In this document: in pieces, positions 1 to 12,450 of the stretch
How positions within the stretch are numbered: position 1 is the first letter of the stretch
Layout: each line of letters opens with the position of its first letter
DNA from: Craterostigma plantagineum
Lineage: Eukaryota; Streptophyta; Magnoliopsida; Lamiales; Linderniaceae
Length of the DNA stretch: 64,000 bases
Reading direction: 5' to 3'
Assembly (NCBI GenBank): GCA_027422505.1
Contig: JAPQWV010000354.1
Span: forward strand, 558,001-622,000
Position numbers and translations under genes: made by a program
Notes under the pieces: generated by a model
Told to the model about the DNA's origin: nothing
Seen by the model: only the letters and a program-made list of their open reading frames with translations
Database searches by the model: none

Positions 1-200
1 AAATAAAGCTAATTCTTATTCTATCAATCACAAGGCAAACTTCTACTAATGGCATAGGGTAGACAGATTCAATCCATCAACGGCAGTTATATACCTCCCC
101 GCGAAAGGGTGTTTCATTTACTTACGGGACATAATTTTCCCCAACGATTAAGTGAAACGTTAAAAGCTTCAGGTGTTCAAATTATCTGCTTGTCTTTTAC

Positions 201-1490
201 CTTTGGTAGCCCTCCTATCCCCAAAGCCATATCCAGAGCAAATGACCCAGTAGACACAACTGGGGTATTCCTTGGGGATGCCGAACGACCAAACCACATA
301 ATGGATCCCTTCCCAAATGAGGCATGTATCTGATCCAATGCTAGCTTCAGAGCTAAATCTTTTTTCGACAAGTTCTCATCACCAGAATCACTAGCGTCTG
401 ATTTTGACTTTCTCTTACCTTGGGCAAACGTTAACAACATAAAACTACTAAATTATTCTGTTACACATTTAATTTAAAATATCATGAAAGTTAATCTCCT
501 CATGTAAAAGAGCACAAAAAACTCCAACATACATAATTACTAACAGATGATGAAAGATAAAATATGCCTCAGCCCCCCCCAGTAAAACAATTCATTAGAG
601 CTCAGTTGCAATAATCCTTTGACGCTCTTCAAAAGGGTAAAAACTATGATAAAGCAATAGCTAAACTAATTCAAATACTTAAACAGAACAACGGACACAA
701 ACAACCCTTAAATATTGGATGAAACTAGTAGCATATCAACAACATGAAAACAGAGCAACCGGTGCCAGTGGACATTAATTAAGGAAATTCAAATTTCAGA
801 TGACTACAAACATATTCAAATATCCATGAAAATCTATCAGTCCAGTCAGCAAAACATCCATCAAGTCACAAAACGGGAAACATATCCATACGTTGAACCA
901 ACTCTACTCAATCCACTGACAAGAGATATAAAAAAAGGCTAAGAACCATCTTAAAATCCACATGATAAATTGGAAAAGCTTTATAAATATAATACAGTCT
1001 CTCTCAATACCTTTGGAAGAAAACCAGCAGAACTGACTAGATGACTCAAACAGTGCTTTTTTGGGCTCCTGAAAATTAATATTTAAATTATATTTTTTGC
1101 TGTAAAGAAACGGACGATATAGGAACAACCATTTAGCACCACATGACCCATACAACCCTTCTTGTAACCGTTTTCTTTTCTTCCAACCCAATTCTTAATA
1201 AGGAAAGCAAGAACATTCATATCCTCGAGACAGAGATATCTGCTTAGTTGTAGAGCAAATTTTCGAACCACAATCCTAATTTCATGAGACAAACGAACAT
1301 CAATCCGTTGTAAAATTTATAAATTCGCGCACATGGGCACAGAGCCATGCCTATATCACAATAAAGCTATTCTTCACTTAACCGAACCAAGTTACACCTA
1401 TATGCTTGAATATAAATAATTAAAATAAACCTGCAACTGAGGCAATATGGATCGTCTCAGAGAAGAAACGTTTCTGAGAAGCCTCGCCAT
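201..1490 (-). CDS. RECA3: RECA3-like mitochondrial RecA recombinase, 5' part (partial)
   Basis: Three exons were resolved: 1431-1490, 1011-1068 and 201-418, each join having GT donors and AG acceptors in phase. Exon 1 gives [20 protein letters not shown], an Arg-rich, acid-free presequence typical of mitochondrial import. Exon 2 ends in WFSSK and joins exon 3 as [11 protein letters not shown]. Exon 3 carries the conserved RecA N-terminal block ([16 protein letters not shown], then [18 protein letters not shown]) that precedes the Walker A loop. The Walker A and catalytic exons lie beyond the left edge. The family binds single-stranded DNA and uses ATP for strand exchange; plant RECA3 acts in mitochondrial recombination surveillance. 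The start was chosen because the presequence resembles Arabidopsis RECA3 as I remember it. Identification as RecA is very secure; RECA3 rather than another organellar RecA is likely. Confidence 0.9.
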
Positions 1491-1800
1491 TTATACTCCA
1501 CTACAGATTAGATCAAAACGTTGAACTCAAGAGTGCACGAGTTCTTTCAACGGGCAGGGTTCTTCGATCATTACGAACTTTCTCCTGCAAATAGTTCAAG
1601 GAAAGTCAAAATATCGTAAACTATTTTGGCATGTTTGTTCGTGGCTCGACTTCAGGGACACGAGAAGAGAGAGAGAGAGAGAGAGATTTTAGGGTTTATG
1701 AGGGTTTTTCCCTCCCTTTTCAATTTCTTGTTCGAAGAAGGAATGGTAGAGCGAGGAAAAGAAGAGTTTTTTAATTGCAAATCATTATATATTAATTTTA
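1491..1800. other. 5' flank of the RECA3-like gene with a (GA)n tract
   Basis: No gene is visible. A short GA microsatellite lies at about 1664-1686, some 180 bp upstream of the RECA3-like start codon, in the position of a promoter or 5' leader. The open frames across it (one on each strand) have no recognisable protein content. Confidence 0.4.
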
Positions 1801-3094
1801 GGATAATTATAAATTTGGTCCCTCCATTATGGCCTACATCAGTTTCAGCCCTTCGAAAACACACTTCATCAATAAATGTCCTTCAGTTTTTAATCGTTAA
1901 TCAACTTCAATCCTTTCCGTCAAGTTTGACCGGATTAACCGTAAAAACTAAAGGAATTGACCTTTAGTGCCGTTAAGTATTTTAAAGAAAAACAAAATTG
2001 CTTAAATATTAAGAAAACGAAAATAAAAAAAACATTATAATAAAAGTAAAAAGAGACTAAAATTTAAAAATTGAAAATATAATTAAAAATAAAATAAGAA
2101 ACAAAATATAAATTTTAATCAACTATAATTAAAATAAAAAGGAACTAAAATTCCAAAAATTAGAGATATATTTAAAATATAAAAGAAACCCAATATAAAA
2201 ATTGAACATTTAAATTAAAATAAAAAATTATTAGAAAACCAGAAATTTAATTAAAATATAAACAAAATGAAAAATAAATTTAATTAAAAAACAATTAAGG
2301 ATCAACTTCTTCCACGATCAAATATTCGCTATCGAATTTTTTTCAACAGTCATCTTCTCTGCGGAGTGATCAATCGCACTTTTGTTGGGTGTGGCCCTGA
2401 TCCCCTGCTTTCTTTTTTTGGAAAAAACAAAATTGAAATTTTAAAAATATATATATATTAAAAGTAAAAATGAAAAAAAAAAGAGACAAAAATTTAAAAA
2501 TTGAAAATATAATAAACATAAATAAAATAAGACAAAAAAAGTGCGGTTGATCACTCTGCAAACCGTTGATTTTTTAATACTTAGGCAATTTTATCTTTAG
2601 AAAAACAAAATTATTTTAAAATTATTTTACATTTTGTTTTTATTTTAATTATATTTATGGTTTTTCTAAATTAATTATTTTATTTTAGTTAAAATTTTTA
2701 ATTTTATTTTTGATTTCTTTTTTATTTTAAATATATCTCTAGTTTTTAGAATTCTAGTTTATTTTATTTTAATTATATTTTTAGTTTTCTAAAATTTATA
2801 TTTTGTTTCTTATTTGATTTTTATTTTAATTATATTTTCAATTTTAAATTTTAGTCTCTTTTTTCAATTTTTAAATTCTTATTAAGCAATGTTCTTTTTT
2901 TTTTTAAAAAAAAAATATTTAACGCACTAACAGTCAATTCTGTTAGTTTTGACGGTCAACCCGGTCAACCTTGACGAAAAGGACTGAAGTTGGATTAAAG
3001 GTTAAAAACTGAGGGACATATATTGATGACATGAGTTTTGAGGGAATGAAACTGATGTAGGCCTATAACCGAGGGACCAAATTTGCAATTATCC
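1801..3094. mobile_element. Non-autonomous DNA element with long terminal inverted arms (Mutator/foldback-like)
   Basis: The left end (GGATAATTATAAATTTGG...) and the reverse complement of the right end (GGATAATTGCAAATTTGG...) match along about 180 bp, through GTCCCTC, CCTACATCAGTTTCA and GACCGG blocks. A second internal inverted pair around GAGTGATCAA sits at about 2362-2378 and 2543-2560. The interior is A/T-rich with no coding potential. The flanks TTAATTTTA (1792-1800) and TTTATTTTA (from 3096) form an imperfect candidate 9-bp TSD. Long inverted arms plus a roughly 9-bp TSD fit a Mutator-like or foldback element. Confidence 0.7.
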
Positions 3095-4260
3095 CTTTAT
3101 TTTACATATACTTGTATTTCTGATACACCCTACATGTGTGCAATAAAAAAAGTTATTATTAAATAGTTTTAACAAGTAATATACTATGGTAGTTATTATG
3201 AGGTTTTGAAGGTAAGTGGTGGTTTTATAAGTCTTTTTTTTTTTTAATTTTAATAGATGTAAAAAAATATGATTGGTCAATTGATACAGATTGACGGTTT
3301 ATCACAGCCCATCACCTTAATATAATAGAATAGATTAGTATCCACCCTACGTTTTTGCTAAAAAATATTTAATGTTATTCTATATATCATCTATTTATAA
3401 TTTGATTAAATATTATTTATATATATATATATTTATATATAAAAGAAAAAATGAATTATAGGATACAATTATGATAAATAAACAATAATAGAGCGAAGTG
3501 AGAGTTGAGTGAAATGATAAATTATTTTAAAGTATTAAATATTATTTTGTTATGATATATTTAAAATGAAAAGAAATTGTAGGATTTGTAATTACATAGA
3601 GGATTAAATTGTAATCAAATGATAAAATTGACATACTAAAGGTAGTTACTCTTTTAACATCAGGAGTCTTGATAAAATAGCAAGATGAGAAAACGCAACT
3701 AGGCTTCATCAAATTTTCGGATCATAGAAATTACTTTTCCGCAATTGTCGGCAACATGTTGAAGTTGAACATTCAACCTCAGGCCTCAACGAAGTCGACT
3801 TGATTCTCATAATGGAACATCATTCACGCATACTAACTTTTTAGAATGATGATCGTGTAATGACCAATTTAGTTAGGACAGTAATAAAAATTGAGAAAGT
3901 TCACCTGTGTATATGGAGAAACACATATTCTTAAATTTCATAAATTCAAAACTAATATATCTAAAACAAGATGGGAATGTGATCACAAAACTTCATAAGA
4001 GCATCAAAGCCAATACTATAATCAATCCAATACATAAATCACAAGAGCAGCTCAGTGTTCCATCACATTCTCAGAACAGAACACTTTAAAATAACACAGA
4101 AATTTCAATCAATGAACTGAAAAGAAAAAAACAGAAAGAAACTGACCCCAAAATAGCACAATAAGTACACATAAAACCGCAATCCCGCGACAAATTTTCA
4201 CATATTCGCCCCTCGAAATCAAACCAAATGCCGACCACATAAAAAACAACAGCCGCACAT
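3095..4260. other. Intergenic DNA, A/T-rich, no gene seen
   Basis: This lies between the inverted-arm element and the 3' end of NAP1. It contains a short (TA)n tract at about 3418-3440. No convincing exon, tRNA or transposon end was recognised. The 60-codon open frame at 3907-4089 has no recognisable content. Confidence 0.5.
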
Positions 4261-6813
4261 TTACTGTTGCTTACACTCAAGAGGCTTTTCGCCTTGTTGC
4301 CCCTCAACTGCAGGCGCTCTACCACTCCTCTGCAAATCACACAAGAAGGACAACATAAGCATTCTCTGAAAAATATTACATCATGGGGTGGAGAGTAAGG
4401 AGGGGTTATAGTCCCATATTTTTGGGGAATAGCATTAGCATTATAGGGGATATTAATTATACGCCTGAGCCCTTTTTTGCACCAAATTTAGGAATTCATG
4501 CGTATAATTTTAGGGTTCCAGAAATTTTAAAGGGTGCATTTTACGGACAATAACTTTCAAAATTAAGCAATTTTGCGATAAAATCCAAGGTTCCGACGTA
4601 AAATATCCTTTTGCTTAATTCTGAAAAATATTGTACGTATAATGCCACCACATGAATTCAGTGCCCCTATAATTGTCACCTTCCTAAAGTACAGGACTGA
4701 ATAAATAATTAACCCAAGAGTAAGGATAGTCATCATTGGTACATACCTTTCTTGCTGCCGATCGCTGTAAATCCCAGTACAATCAAAACAGCAAAGGTTA
4801 GTATAATTCAAGGCCAAACCAATCAGCAAAACAGAGGAACTTATCATATATACCTTTTTCCTTGTAGTGCCTTCATCCCCATCCTCATCCTCGTCATCAT
4901 CTTCTTCGTCATCTTCTTCCTCGTCGTCCTCTTCATCTTCGTCTTCTTCATCTTCATCTAACTCTTCATCGTCGTCAAGATCACCATACTCTTCCTGGGC
5001 AGCCTCGCCGGTAAACCACGAAACGGCGCAGGGGATAATTTTGTCCCGAATGGTAGACCCAATGTCGTAGTCATGCTCCATTAAGTTTTGGAGCTCTTCG
5101 GCGGCGTCTTCGTCGATATCTTCGTCTTCCTCGGGGACTTGAGGCGGGCTAAAGAAATTGAAGAAGCTTTCGCAGTTTTCTGTCTTGGTGATTGCCTTGG
5201 CGTTCTTCGAGCCCTTCTTGGGCTTCTTTTTTAGGATCTTTTGCGTCAAGCATTTTCCAGGAAACCACTCAATCTCGGTACTGTAAAGCGTGCACGATAT
5301 AGGGGAAAGAATTAGAGCACAAATTAAAGTTACGTGCCTCTGATTAAAGAACAACCAAAGTGGAAGCAAATAGTGTACCCGATTGCTTTCTCCAAGATTG
5401 GCTCATCTTTCTCGATCATGTGATAAGTTTTTGTCAGGACAGAGTTCTTGAAATATGGGTTGGCGTCGAAGTAGAATTCAAGCTTGAAGCCTTTGGGATC
5501 ATCAATCCTGTACCACTTTATGTCTTTGAGGAACTTGAGAGCTTCTTCGTCGCGTTCGGATATCTGGCCCACAAGAATGTAAATGAACATCGTATGACAA
5601 CTTAATCAGGCTTGAAACATACTATACGAAACACTAGCCAAACAAGATACCTCTTCAGCAAGAACTTCATTGTTCTTCATTGCATTGAGCCAAAACTCGG
5701 GAACTCCTTTTTCTACATATTACGTCAACGTCAACAGCTCAGAGACATCTCATTATGCAAATATTAGGTATATATATGTATACACATTACAGCATACCAT
5801 CACTTTCATTTCCAGCATCAGTGGGAAGTCCATCAACTTCGATCATACCATTCACAATCTCATATCTCTACAAATTCCAATGCAAGCAAATATCATAAAA
5901 CAGCACCACCGACATAAGACACAACTCATGCACAAGCTTCGTCACCTTAGTATAAAGTGGTTGATATAGTGTTTGGTATTTCGCCTCAAGTGCTGCTCTT
6001 TCCTCGAGAAATTTAGCCTCCAAGTCATCATGTTGGCCCTGTATAGCGTAGATTGCATAATTAAAAAGAACTCCAATCAGCAAAAAGAAACATGTGCAAG
6101 TAGAAAACAGTTCAGGGTATAAATTTCCATAATGCACGAGATAAAAGCAAGATTGATGGCCATCTATAAATAAATAAATAAAAACTGCAGCAGCAACTAG
6201 TGTAACAGAAACACTCAATAACCCAAAAAAGAAAGAGGCCCAGCGATATCATCCACACCCCACATAGCAAAATCCATGGCCATGAATATCTTGGTATTTC
6301 GCAAGATAAGAAAAATAAAACAGCACGACATAACAATAATAAAGGAGTAACAACCTGAATTTCCCTCAACACATCGACACGTTTTCTGACATACGGGGAC
6401 AGGTTCTCAAGCACGTCGGAGTGCTTGCCAGCAAGATCTTGAAGTTTATTCTGCGGTAGGATCAAATATGAAAAAGTAAGCTAAATTTGTTTTAAAGCTA
6501 ATTTTGTAAATGAAATGAAGATTTGCCCAAAAATAGAGGGAGAAAAAAATTTCACAAACCCAACTGCAGCTTATAATCAAATGCAACCCACATAAACAAA
6601 AAGATCACATAACACAGCCACACCAGCAGCAAAAGAACTTACCTTAAGAGCATTGACAAGGTCAGCCCTATCTTCCGCATTCAAAGCTACACAAACAAGA
6701 AATTCCTCCGACCATTAGGACGCTCTAATCAATCACGCAAGGATAATCGTATTCTCAATTTCATTACCTGAGGTGAGGTCAGAGACGTTGAAGGTCTCCT
6801 TGTTGTTGCTCAT
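4261..6813 (-). CDS. NAP1: Nucleosome assembly protein 1 (NAP1) histone chaperone, complete
   Basis: Ten exons join in phase: 6768-6813, 6643-6686, 6355-6450, 5946-6038, 5798-5867, 5651-5712, 5379-5563, 4854-5280, 4747-4764, 4261-4329. Together they encode 369 aa, the usual plant NAP1 length. The start [13 protein letters not shown] and the blocks [46 protein letters not shown] and [13 protein letters not shown] are diagnostic of the NAP domain. Residues about 293-336 form an Asp/Glu-rich tail, and the protein ends ECKQQ, matching the CaaX-type farnesylation signal known for plant NAP1. NAP1 escorts H2A-H2B and H3-H4 between cytosol and nucleus and helps assemble nucleosomes. Exon 9 is only 18 nt (RSAARK). 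No lesions were seen. The antisense poly-Ser frame at 4867-5070 is a shadow of the acidic tail. Confidence 0.97.
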
Positions 6814-7379
6814 TTTCGTTCGGAACAAAAAGCCCTAAGGCAAAGCAAAGAGCAAAAACCCTAACAAAGATAGGCCTTCTCAACGAGCGGGCAAACAAGA
6901 AAGAAAGGTGTGCAATTTATACTGCATAATGTAAAAGCAGTACGTTGAAATCTTCCCATGTTTGGTGGGCTTTTATCAATTTTAGTATTTGGGCCTAGAA
7001 AACAATCAGAGGTCGTTTAAAATAAAGCCATACAAAGTGGAACTGAATAATGATTTCATTTTAATTTATTCTAAGAATCAAGCTTTTTAGAAAAAAAAAA
7101 AATTTAAGGTAATTTTTTTGACTCTCTTTCTCCTCATTTCCTCCACCTTCTATCTAAAAACCTAAAACTTTATTTTCCCCCTTCCTCCATTACTGGAGGT
7201 TCGGGGACCTCCTCTTTTTCTTTCCTCATTTTTATTTATTGTTTTTTTTATCCCTTTTCTGCAGTTTCGTTAGTCTAACCCAGGTGTGTTTGTCTCTCAT
7301 CTTTGGGAGTTTTGTACCCTTTGTGGGTCTTCTTCCCTCTTTAGTAGGTTGTTCTTTCCCTTTCATGGGAGGTTTTTCT
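6814..7379. other. NAP1 upstream flank and intergenic DNA
   Basis: The first about 100 bp hold the NAP1 5' leader, with AACCCTAA and AAGCCCTAA motifs common upstream of plant housekeeping genes. The remainder is T-rich with repeated GGGAG/GGTTTTT phrases and no open frame of note. It continues across the hAT insertion at 12970. Confidence 0.5.
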
Positions 7380-7579
7380 TAGGGATGGCAACGGGGCGGG
7401 TCTGAACCGGGTCCGCTCGGACCCGGGACCCGCCCCGATTGATTTTAGGTGGACCCGAACCCCGCCCCGCCCCGAATGCAAAATCCGTAACTCGTTACTT
7501 TTTCCTTTTTTTTTTTAAATTTTTAAGTTATATATTTTTAAATAGCAAAAAGGTTAAATATACCTAGATTTTGGCTGAA

Positions 7580-7650
7580 AAGGAGTCAAACCCACAACCT
7601 CCAACTTATTAGACGAGCAAGTTAACCATTGGACCACAAGCCTCTTTACG
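7580..7650 (-). other. tRNA-like segment with Pol III A- and B-box resemblance inside the hAT MITE
   Basis: On the minus strand TGGTCCAATGGTTAAC resembles a Pol III A box, and about 36 bp downstream GGTTTGACTCC resembles a B box (consensus GGTTCGANNCC). Spacing is tRNA-like, but no complete cloverleaf can be drawn with confidence. It is more likely a tRNA-derived fragment carried by the MITE than a working tRNA gene. Confidence 0.45.
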
Positions 7651-7878
7651 AAAAATACTGACATGTCTATATATTTATCACATTATAAATAAAAATAATT
7701 TATATAAATATATACGGGGTGGGTTTGGGACGAGTTCCGGGTCTAAGATAGCAAGACCCGAGACCCGACCCAGACCGGCCGGGTTGAGGCTTCTAGGACC
7801 CATAACCCGCCCCGGACCTGAATTTTTTTTAACAAACACGGTTAGGGTCGGGTCCTATCGGGTCCGGGTCTAGACCCG

Positions 7879-10288
7879 TGTGGCGACCCTCACTTTCTAA
7901 TACTGATTTGTGGCGGATTTTCACAACGTAAGTCGCGGAAGACCCATCTGACAAAAACTTTTTCTTAAATAAAATGCATTATACCTAACGTCATCTATCG
8001 TCATGAATTTACACGGGCCGTAGCCCCTAAAATATCAAAATGCTCAAAACCCTAATCGCTCCACAGGTCGCATCCATGTACATCCCCGCCCTCAAAAGTC
8101 CGTGGAGCACCGCCGTCAGCCCGCCTCAGCCTCGACGCGCATCAGCGTCGGGCTCGATACCTACAACACGTAAAACCCTGAGTTATTTACTCAGTAGGTA
8201 AAATATGCGTCAATGCAGCGTGCGCTCGATCCCATCCCATATACCTCACAAATGCACGCTCGACCCTAATCACGACTCATCACATTCCACGACTCCCCGT
8301 GACTCTACACTATACCCTCGGGTATCCCACTCAGGTCGCTTTAGAATGGGAAGGCTTCTCAGGTCTCTCTAGAGTCGCCCATTTCCCCGAGTTGAGGTTC
8401 ACGTTCGGTCTGCCCACTCAGGTCTCTTTAGAGTGGTACGTACTAGAACCTTTCCCTCGCCTATCACTCGCTCGGCCCACTCAGATCGCTTTAGAGTGGT
8501 ACGTACTAGAGCATTGGGCAGCCTACTCAGGTCTCTTTAGAGCGGCATACACCCAAACCTCTAACGTCCCAACGCTCGGGCGGCCAACTCAGGTCGCTTT
8601 AGAGTGGCACGCACCCAAGCACCATCCTATCGCTCGGTCAGCCCACTCAGGTCACTTTAGAGTGGTACCAACTGGAGCCCGGGCAGCCTACTCAGGTCTC
8701 TTTAGAGCGGCATTCACCCACCCTCTATCCGTCAAACGAACCAACACCACTCGTCGACTCCCCACACGTTACCATTCCGTACGGTACTCAACCCCCTCGC
8801 ACTGACCTGCTATGCAAGTGCATGCAGTGCAGTGCAATAGCATATGACGTGCAACATGGTTACATATGACGTGCGAAAATATTTAAAACATGTCAAACAC
8901 CTAATCCATGAATTCACATAATCACGTAGTCATGTACGTATCATATAAATATCACATAAGTATCACATAATTCACATAATAATACACACACACGTTTACG
9001 TGTCGTAGGTGGATTTCACCTACGAATCACGTACACATATATTCACATAAATGGGTTACGTGTTGTAGATGAAAGTTTCACCTACCTGTCCTCCTGATAA
9101 GATTAGTCACAATATCTGGTAAATTTCCTAACTGATCGAGTCTCTGGGGAATAAAATATTATCATATAAGTATATTTACTAAGTGACGTAATTCTAAAAT
9201 TTTCCGAACCTTAAGTATCGAACACTCTAAAAATAATGGAAACCCTAAAAATACTGAAAACCCTAAAGAACCGATAATATGTGCCGAAAACTTTATTACA
9301 TAATACCGAAAACCTTTCGGCTTTTGCTAATATTTAAACACTCAATATTAATTCAAACTTAATAACATACAATAGCAGAAAACTTGGGAGTGTAAGTAAC
9401 ACTTAGAGCTGCCCAGAGCACGAAAGCTTAGGTTGTTGAAAATTTCAAATGTCAAATACTTTGAAGTACAACAAGTTTATGCATGGATGAACGACTTCTG
9501 TATGTACTAATCACTTGACAACATATCGAAAACAATGTCTAATGAAAACTATTCTATGTCCTTAAACTAATCAAATATCTAAAATAAACCAAATCCCAAA
9601 AACGAAATACACAACAGCCTTTATATATTTCAACAATTATTCTAATACCAAAAGTTATGCATATAAACACATATGATCGTGAACTGATTCAAAAGTCATG
9701 GATTTTCTAAGTATGGTAAGTCTCGAACTTCCTAGGATTATCATACAATCACATAAGGACATAATTATATATATATATATATATATATTTGAAGATATAT
9801 TAAGCAAACTAAGCACAAAATCTGGCATACCTCACTTTAAAATCCGGACTTCAAAATCGTTAAGTTCCTAATGTTCGCTGAAATCTCTCTTCCTCTTTTG
9901 GTTGTTATTTTCGTGCTTTACTCACATGAGGGGTTTTTATTTGCTTTCGTTCATTGCCCTTCCTCTGTTCATGTTTTCTTGATGTTTTCCAAATGATTAC
10001 TTTTGCCTAAGGTTAGTAATAAGTGATGAGGCTCACACGTGTAATTCCCTCAAAGGAAGGTTGTGTACTTATCCATTAAGTTTACTTGGGCCAAGGTAGT
10101 TATTGGGCCTTATCCATTCGATTACTCCTATTTTTGGGCCTTTAACTATTTTAAATTGGGCTCGATAAGATAGACTATAAATTCTATTAGTTTATTCAAA
10201 GGAAGAAATTTGGCCCAATAAAGAAATTTAATAAATATGCTAGATAATTATATTCGTAAATCCCGTATCAAATTTCACAGGTATTACA
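7879..10288 (-). repeat. Long terminal repeat copy A (3' LTR in element orientation)
   Basis: 2410 bp, running TG...CA. It differs from the other LTR chiefly by one extra unit of about 64 bp in the hairpin array (around 8446-8509), a few substitutions and small indels. The close match of the LTRs implies a fairly recent insertion. It also contains a (TA)n tract near 9768-9788. No protein-coding content is believable. Confidence 0.92.
8310..8720. repeat. Array of eight hairpin-like 22-bp motifs in LTR copy A
   Basis: Eight variants of CACTCAGGTCNCTTTAGAGTGG recur every 40-65 bp, starting near 8328, 8357, 8418, 8476, 8521, 8584, 8641 and 8687. Each has complementary ends (CCACTC/GAGTGG), so each can fold into a small stem-loop. 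The 168-codon open frame across the array arises from the repeat and is not a gene. Confidence 0.85.
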
Positions 10289-10598
10289 TTCTCCCCCCCT
10301 TAAAAGAATTTCGTCCCCGAAATTCATTGGTAGGGGACTCTAATTCGACTCTACGACTAGGCTCGCTCGTAAATTTTCTACATCTTCTGGACATACTCAT
10401 TACTATTCCCACTACGCTTCCGCTGTGCACTCTAGCTAGTCATACTTATTCCTACTATCTACAGTTAGTCACATAGACATGCACAAATCACATAATTGCG
10501 TCAAACTTAAAACTTACAGGCAAGGCTGATGCTCCAAGCTTTTGAGCGGCCGTACATGGACAGTCTACAGAATCTATATCCTAAGCTCTGATACCACC
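10289..10598 (-). other. Internal region of the LTR element with PBS and polypurine tract
   Basis: The minus strand starts with the tRNA-iMet primer-binding site at 10585-10596 and ends with a polypurine tract at about 10291-10304 abutting the 3' LTR. The about 280 bp between them have no recognised protein content. Confidence 0.88.
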
Positions 10599-12418
10599 TG
10601 TGGCGACCCTCACTTTCTAATACTGATTTGTGGCGGATTTTCGCAACATAAGTCGCGGAAGACCCGTCTGACAAAAACTTTTTCTTAAATAAAATGCATT
10701 ATACCTAACGTCATCTACATCGTCATGAATTTACACGGGCCGTAGCCCCCAAAATATCAAAATGCTCAAAACCCTAATTGCTCCACAGGTCGCATCCATG
10801 TACAGCCCCGCCCTCAAATGTCCGTGGAGCACCGCCGTCAGTCCGCCTCAGCCTCGACGCGCATCAGCGTCGGGCTCGGTACCTACAACACGTAAAACCC
10901 TGAGCTATTTGCTCAGTAGGTGAAATATGCGTGAATGCAGCGTGCGCTCGATCCCATCCCATATACCTCACAAATGCACGCTCGACCCTAATCACGACTC
11001 ATCACATTCCACGACTCCCCGTGACTCTACACTATACCCTCGGGTATCCCACTCAGGTCGCTTTAGAATGGGAAGGCTTCTCAGGTCTCTCTAGAGTCGC
11101 CCATTTCCCCGAGTTGAGGTTCACGTTCGGTCTGCCCACTCAGGTCTCTTTAGAGTGGTACGTACTAGAGCATTGGGCAGCCTACTCAGGTCTCTTTAGA
11201 GCGGCATACACCCAAACCTCTAACGTCCCAACGCTCGGGCGGCCAACTCAGGTCGCTTTAGAGTGGCACGCACCCAAGCACCATCCTATCGCTCAGTCAG
11301 CCCACTCAGGTCACTTTAGAGTGGTACCTACTGGAGCCCGGGCAGCCTACTCAGGTCTCTTTAGAGCGGCATTCACCCACCCTCTATCCGACAAACGGAC
11401 CAACACCACTCGTCGACTCCCCACACGTTATCATTCCGTACGGTACTCAACCCCCTCGCACTGACCCGGTATGCAAGGCATGCAGTGCAGTGCAATAGCA
11501 TATGACGTGCAACATGGTTACATATGACGTGCGAAAATATTTAAAACATGTCAAACACCTAATCCATGAAATTCACATAATCACGTAGTCATGTATCATA
11601 TAAATATCACATAAGTATCACATAATTCACATAATAATACACACAAACGTTTACGTGTCGTAGGTGGATTTCACCTACGAATCACGTACACATATATTCA
11701 CATAAATGGGTTACGTGTTGTAGATGAAAGTTTCACCTACCTGTCCTCCTGATAAGATTAGTCACAATATCTGGTAAATTTCCTAACTGATCGAGTCTCT
11801 GGGGAATAAAATATTACCATATAAGTATATTTACTAAGTGACGTAATTCTAAAATTTTCCGAACCTTAAGTATCGAACACTCTAAAAATAATGGAAACCC
11901 TAAAAATACTGAAAACCCTAAAGAACCGAAAATATGTGCCGAAAACTTTATTACATAATACCGAAAACCTTTCGGCTTTTTGCTAATATTTAAACACTCA
12001 ATATTAATTCAAACTTAATAACATACAATAGCAGAAAACTTGGGAGTGTAAATAACACTTAGAGCTGCCCAGAGCACGAAAGCTTAGGTTGTTGAAAATT
12101 TCACATGTCAAATACTTTGAAGTACAACAAGTTTATGCATGGCTGAACGACTTCTGTATGTACTAATCACTTGACAACATATCGAAAACAATGTCTAATG
12201 AAAACTATTCTATGTCCTTAAACTAATCAAAATCTAAAATAAACCAAATCCCAAAAACGAATACACAACAGCCTTTATATATTTCAACAATTATTCTAAT
12301 ACCAAAAGTTATGCATATAAACACATATGATCGTGAACTGATTCAAAAGTCATGGATTTTCTAAGTATGGTAAGTCTCGAACTTCCTAGGATTATCATAC
12401 AATCACGTAAGGACATAA

Positions 12419-12450
<32 letters not shown>

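Noticed and set aside
904..1292. Minus-strand frames of 95 and 69 codons within the RECA3-like gene
   Set aside because: Mostly intron read-through; only 1011-1068 is a real exon.
3907..4089. 60-codon plus frame
   Set aside because: No recognisable motif or composition; lies in A/T-rich intergenic DNA.
4867..5070. Plus-strand poly-serine open frame
   Set aside because: It is the antisense of the NAP1 Asp/Glu-rich exon (GAT/GAA read backwards); no independent support.
8310..8720. CRISPR-like spacing of short repeats in the LTR
   Set aside because: The setting is a plant LTR, repeats are diverged, and the spacers are themselves related; not a CRISPR array.
8299..8805. 168-codon plus frame with repeated ALEWY/SGLFRAA phrases (and its twin at 10931-11464)
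   Set aside because: It is produced by the hairpin motif array inside a non-coding LTR; the twin is the other LTR.
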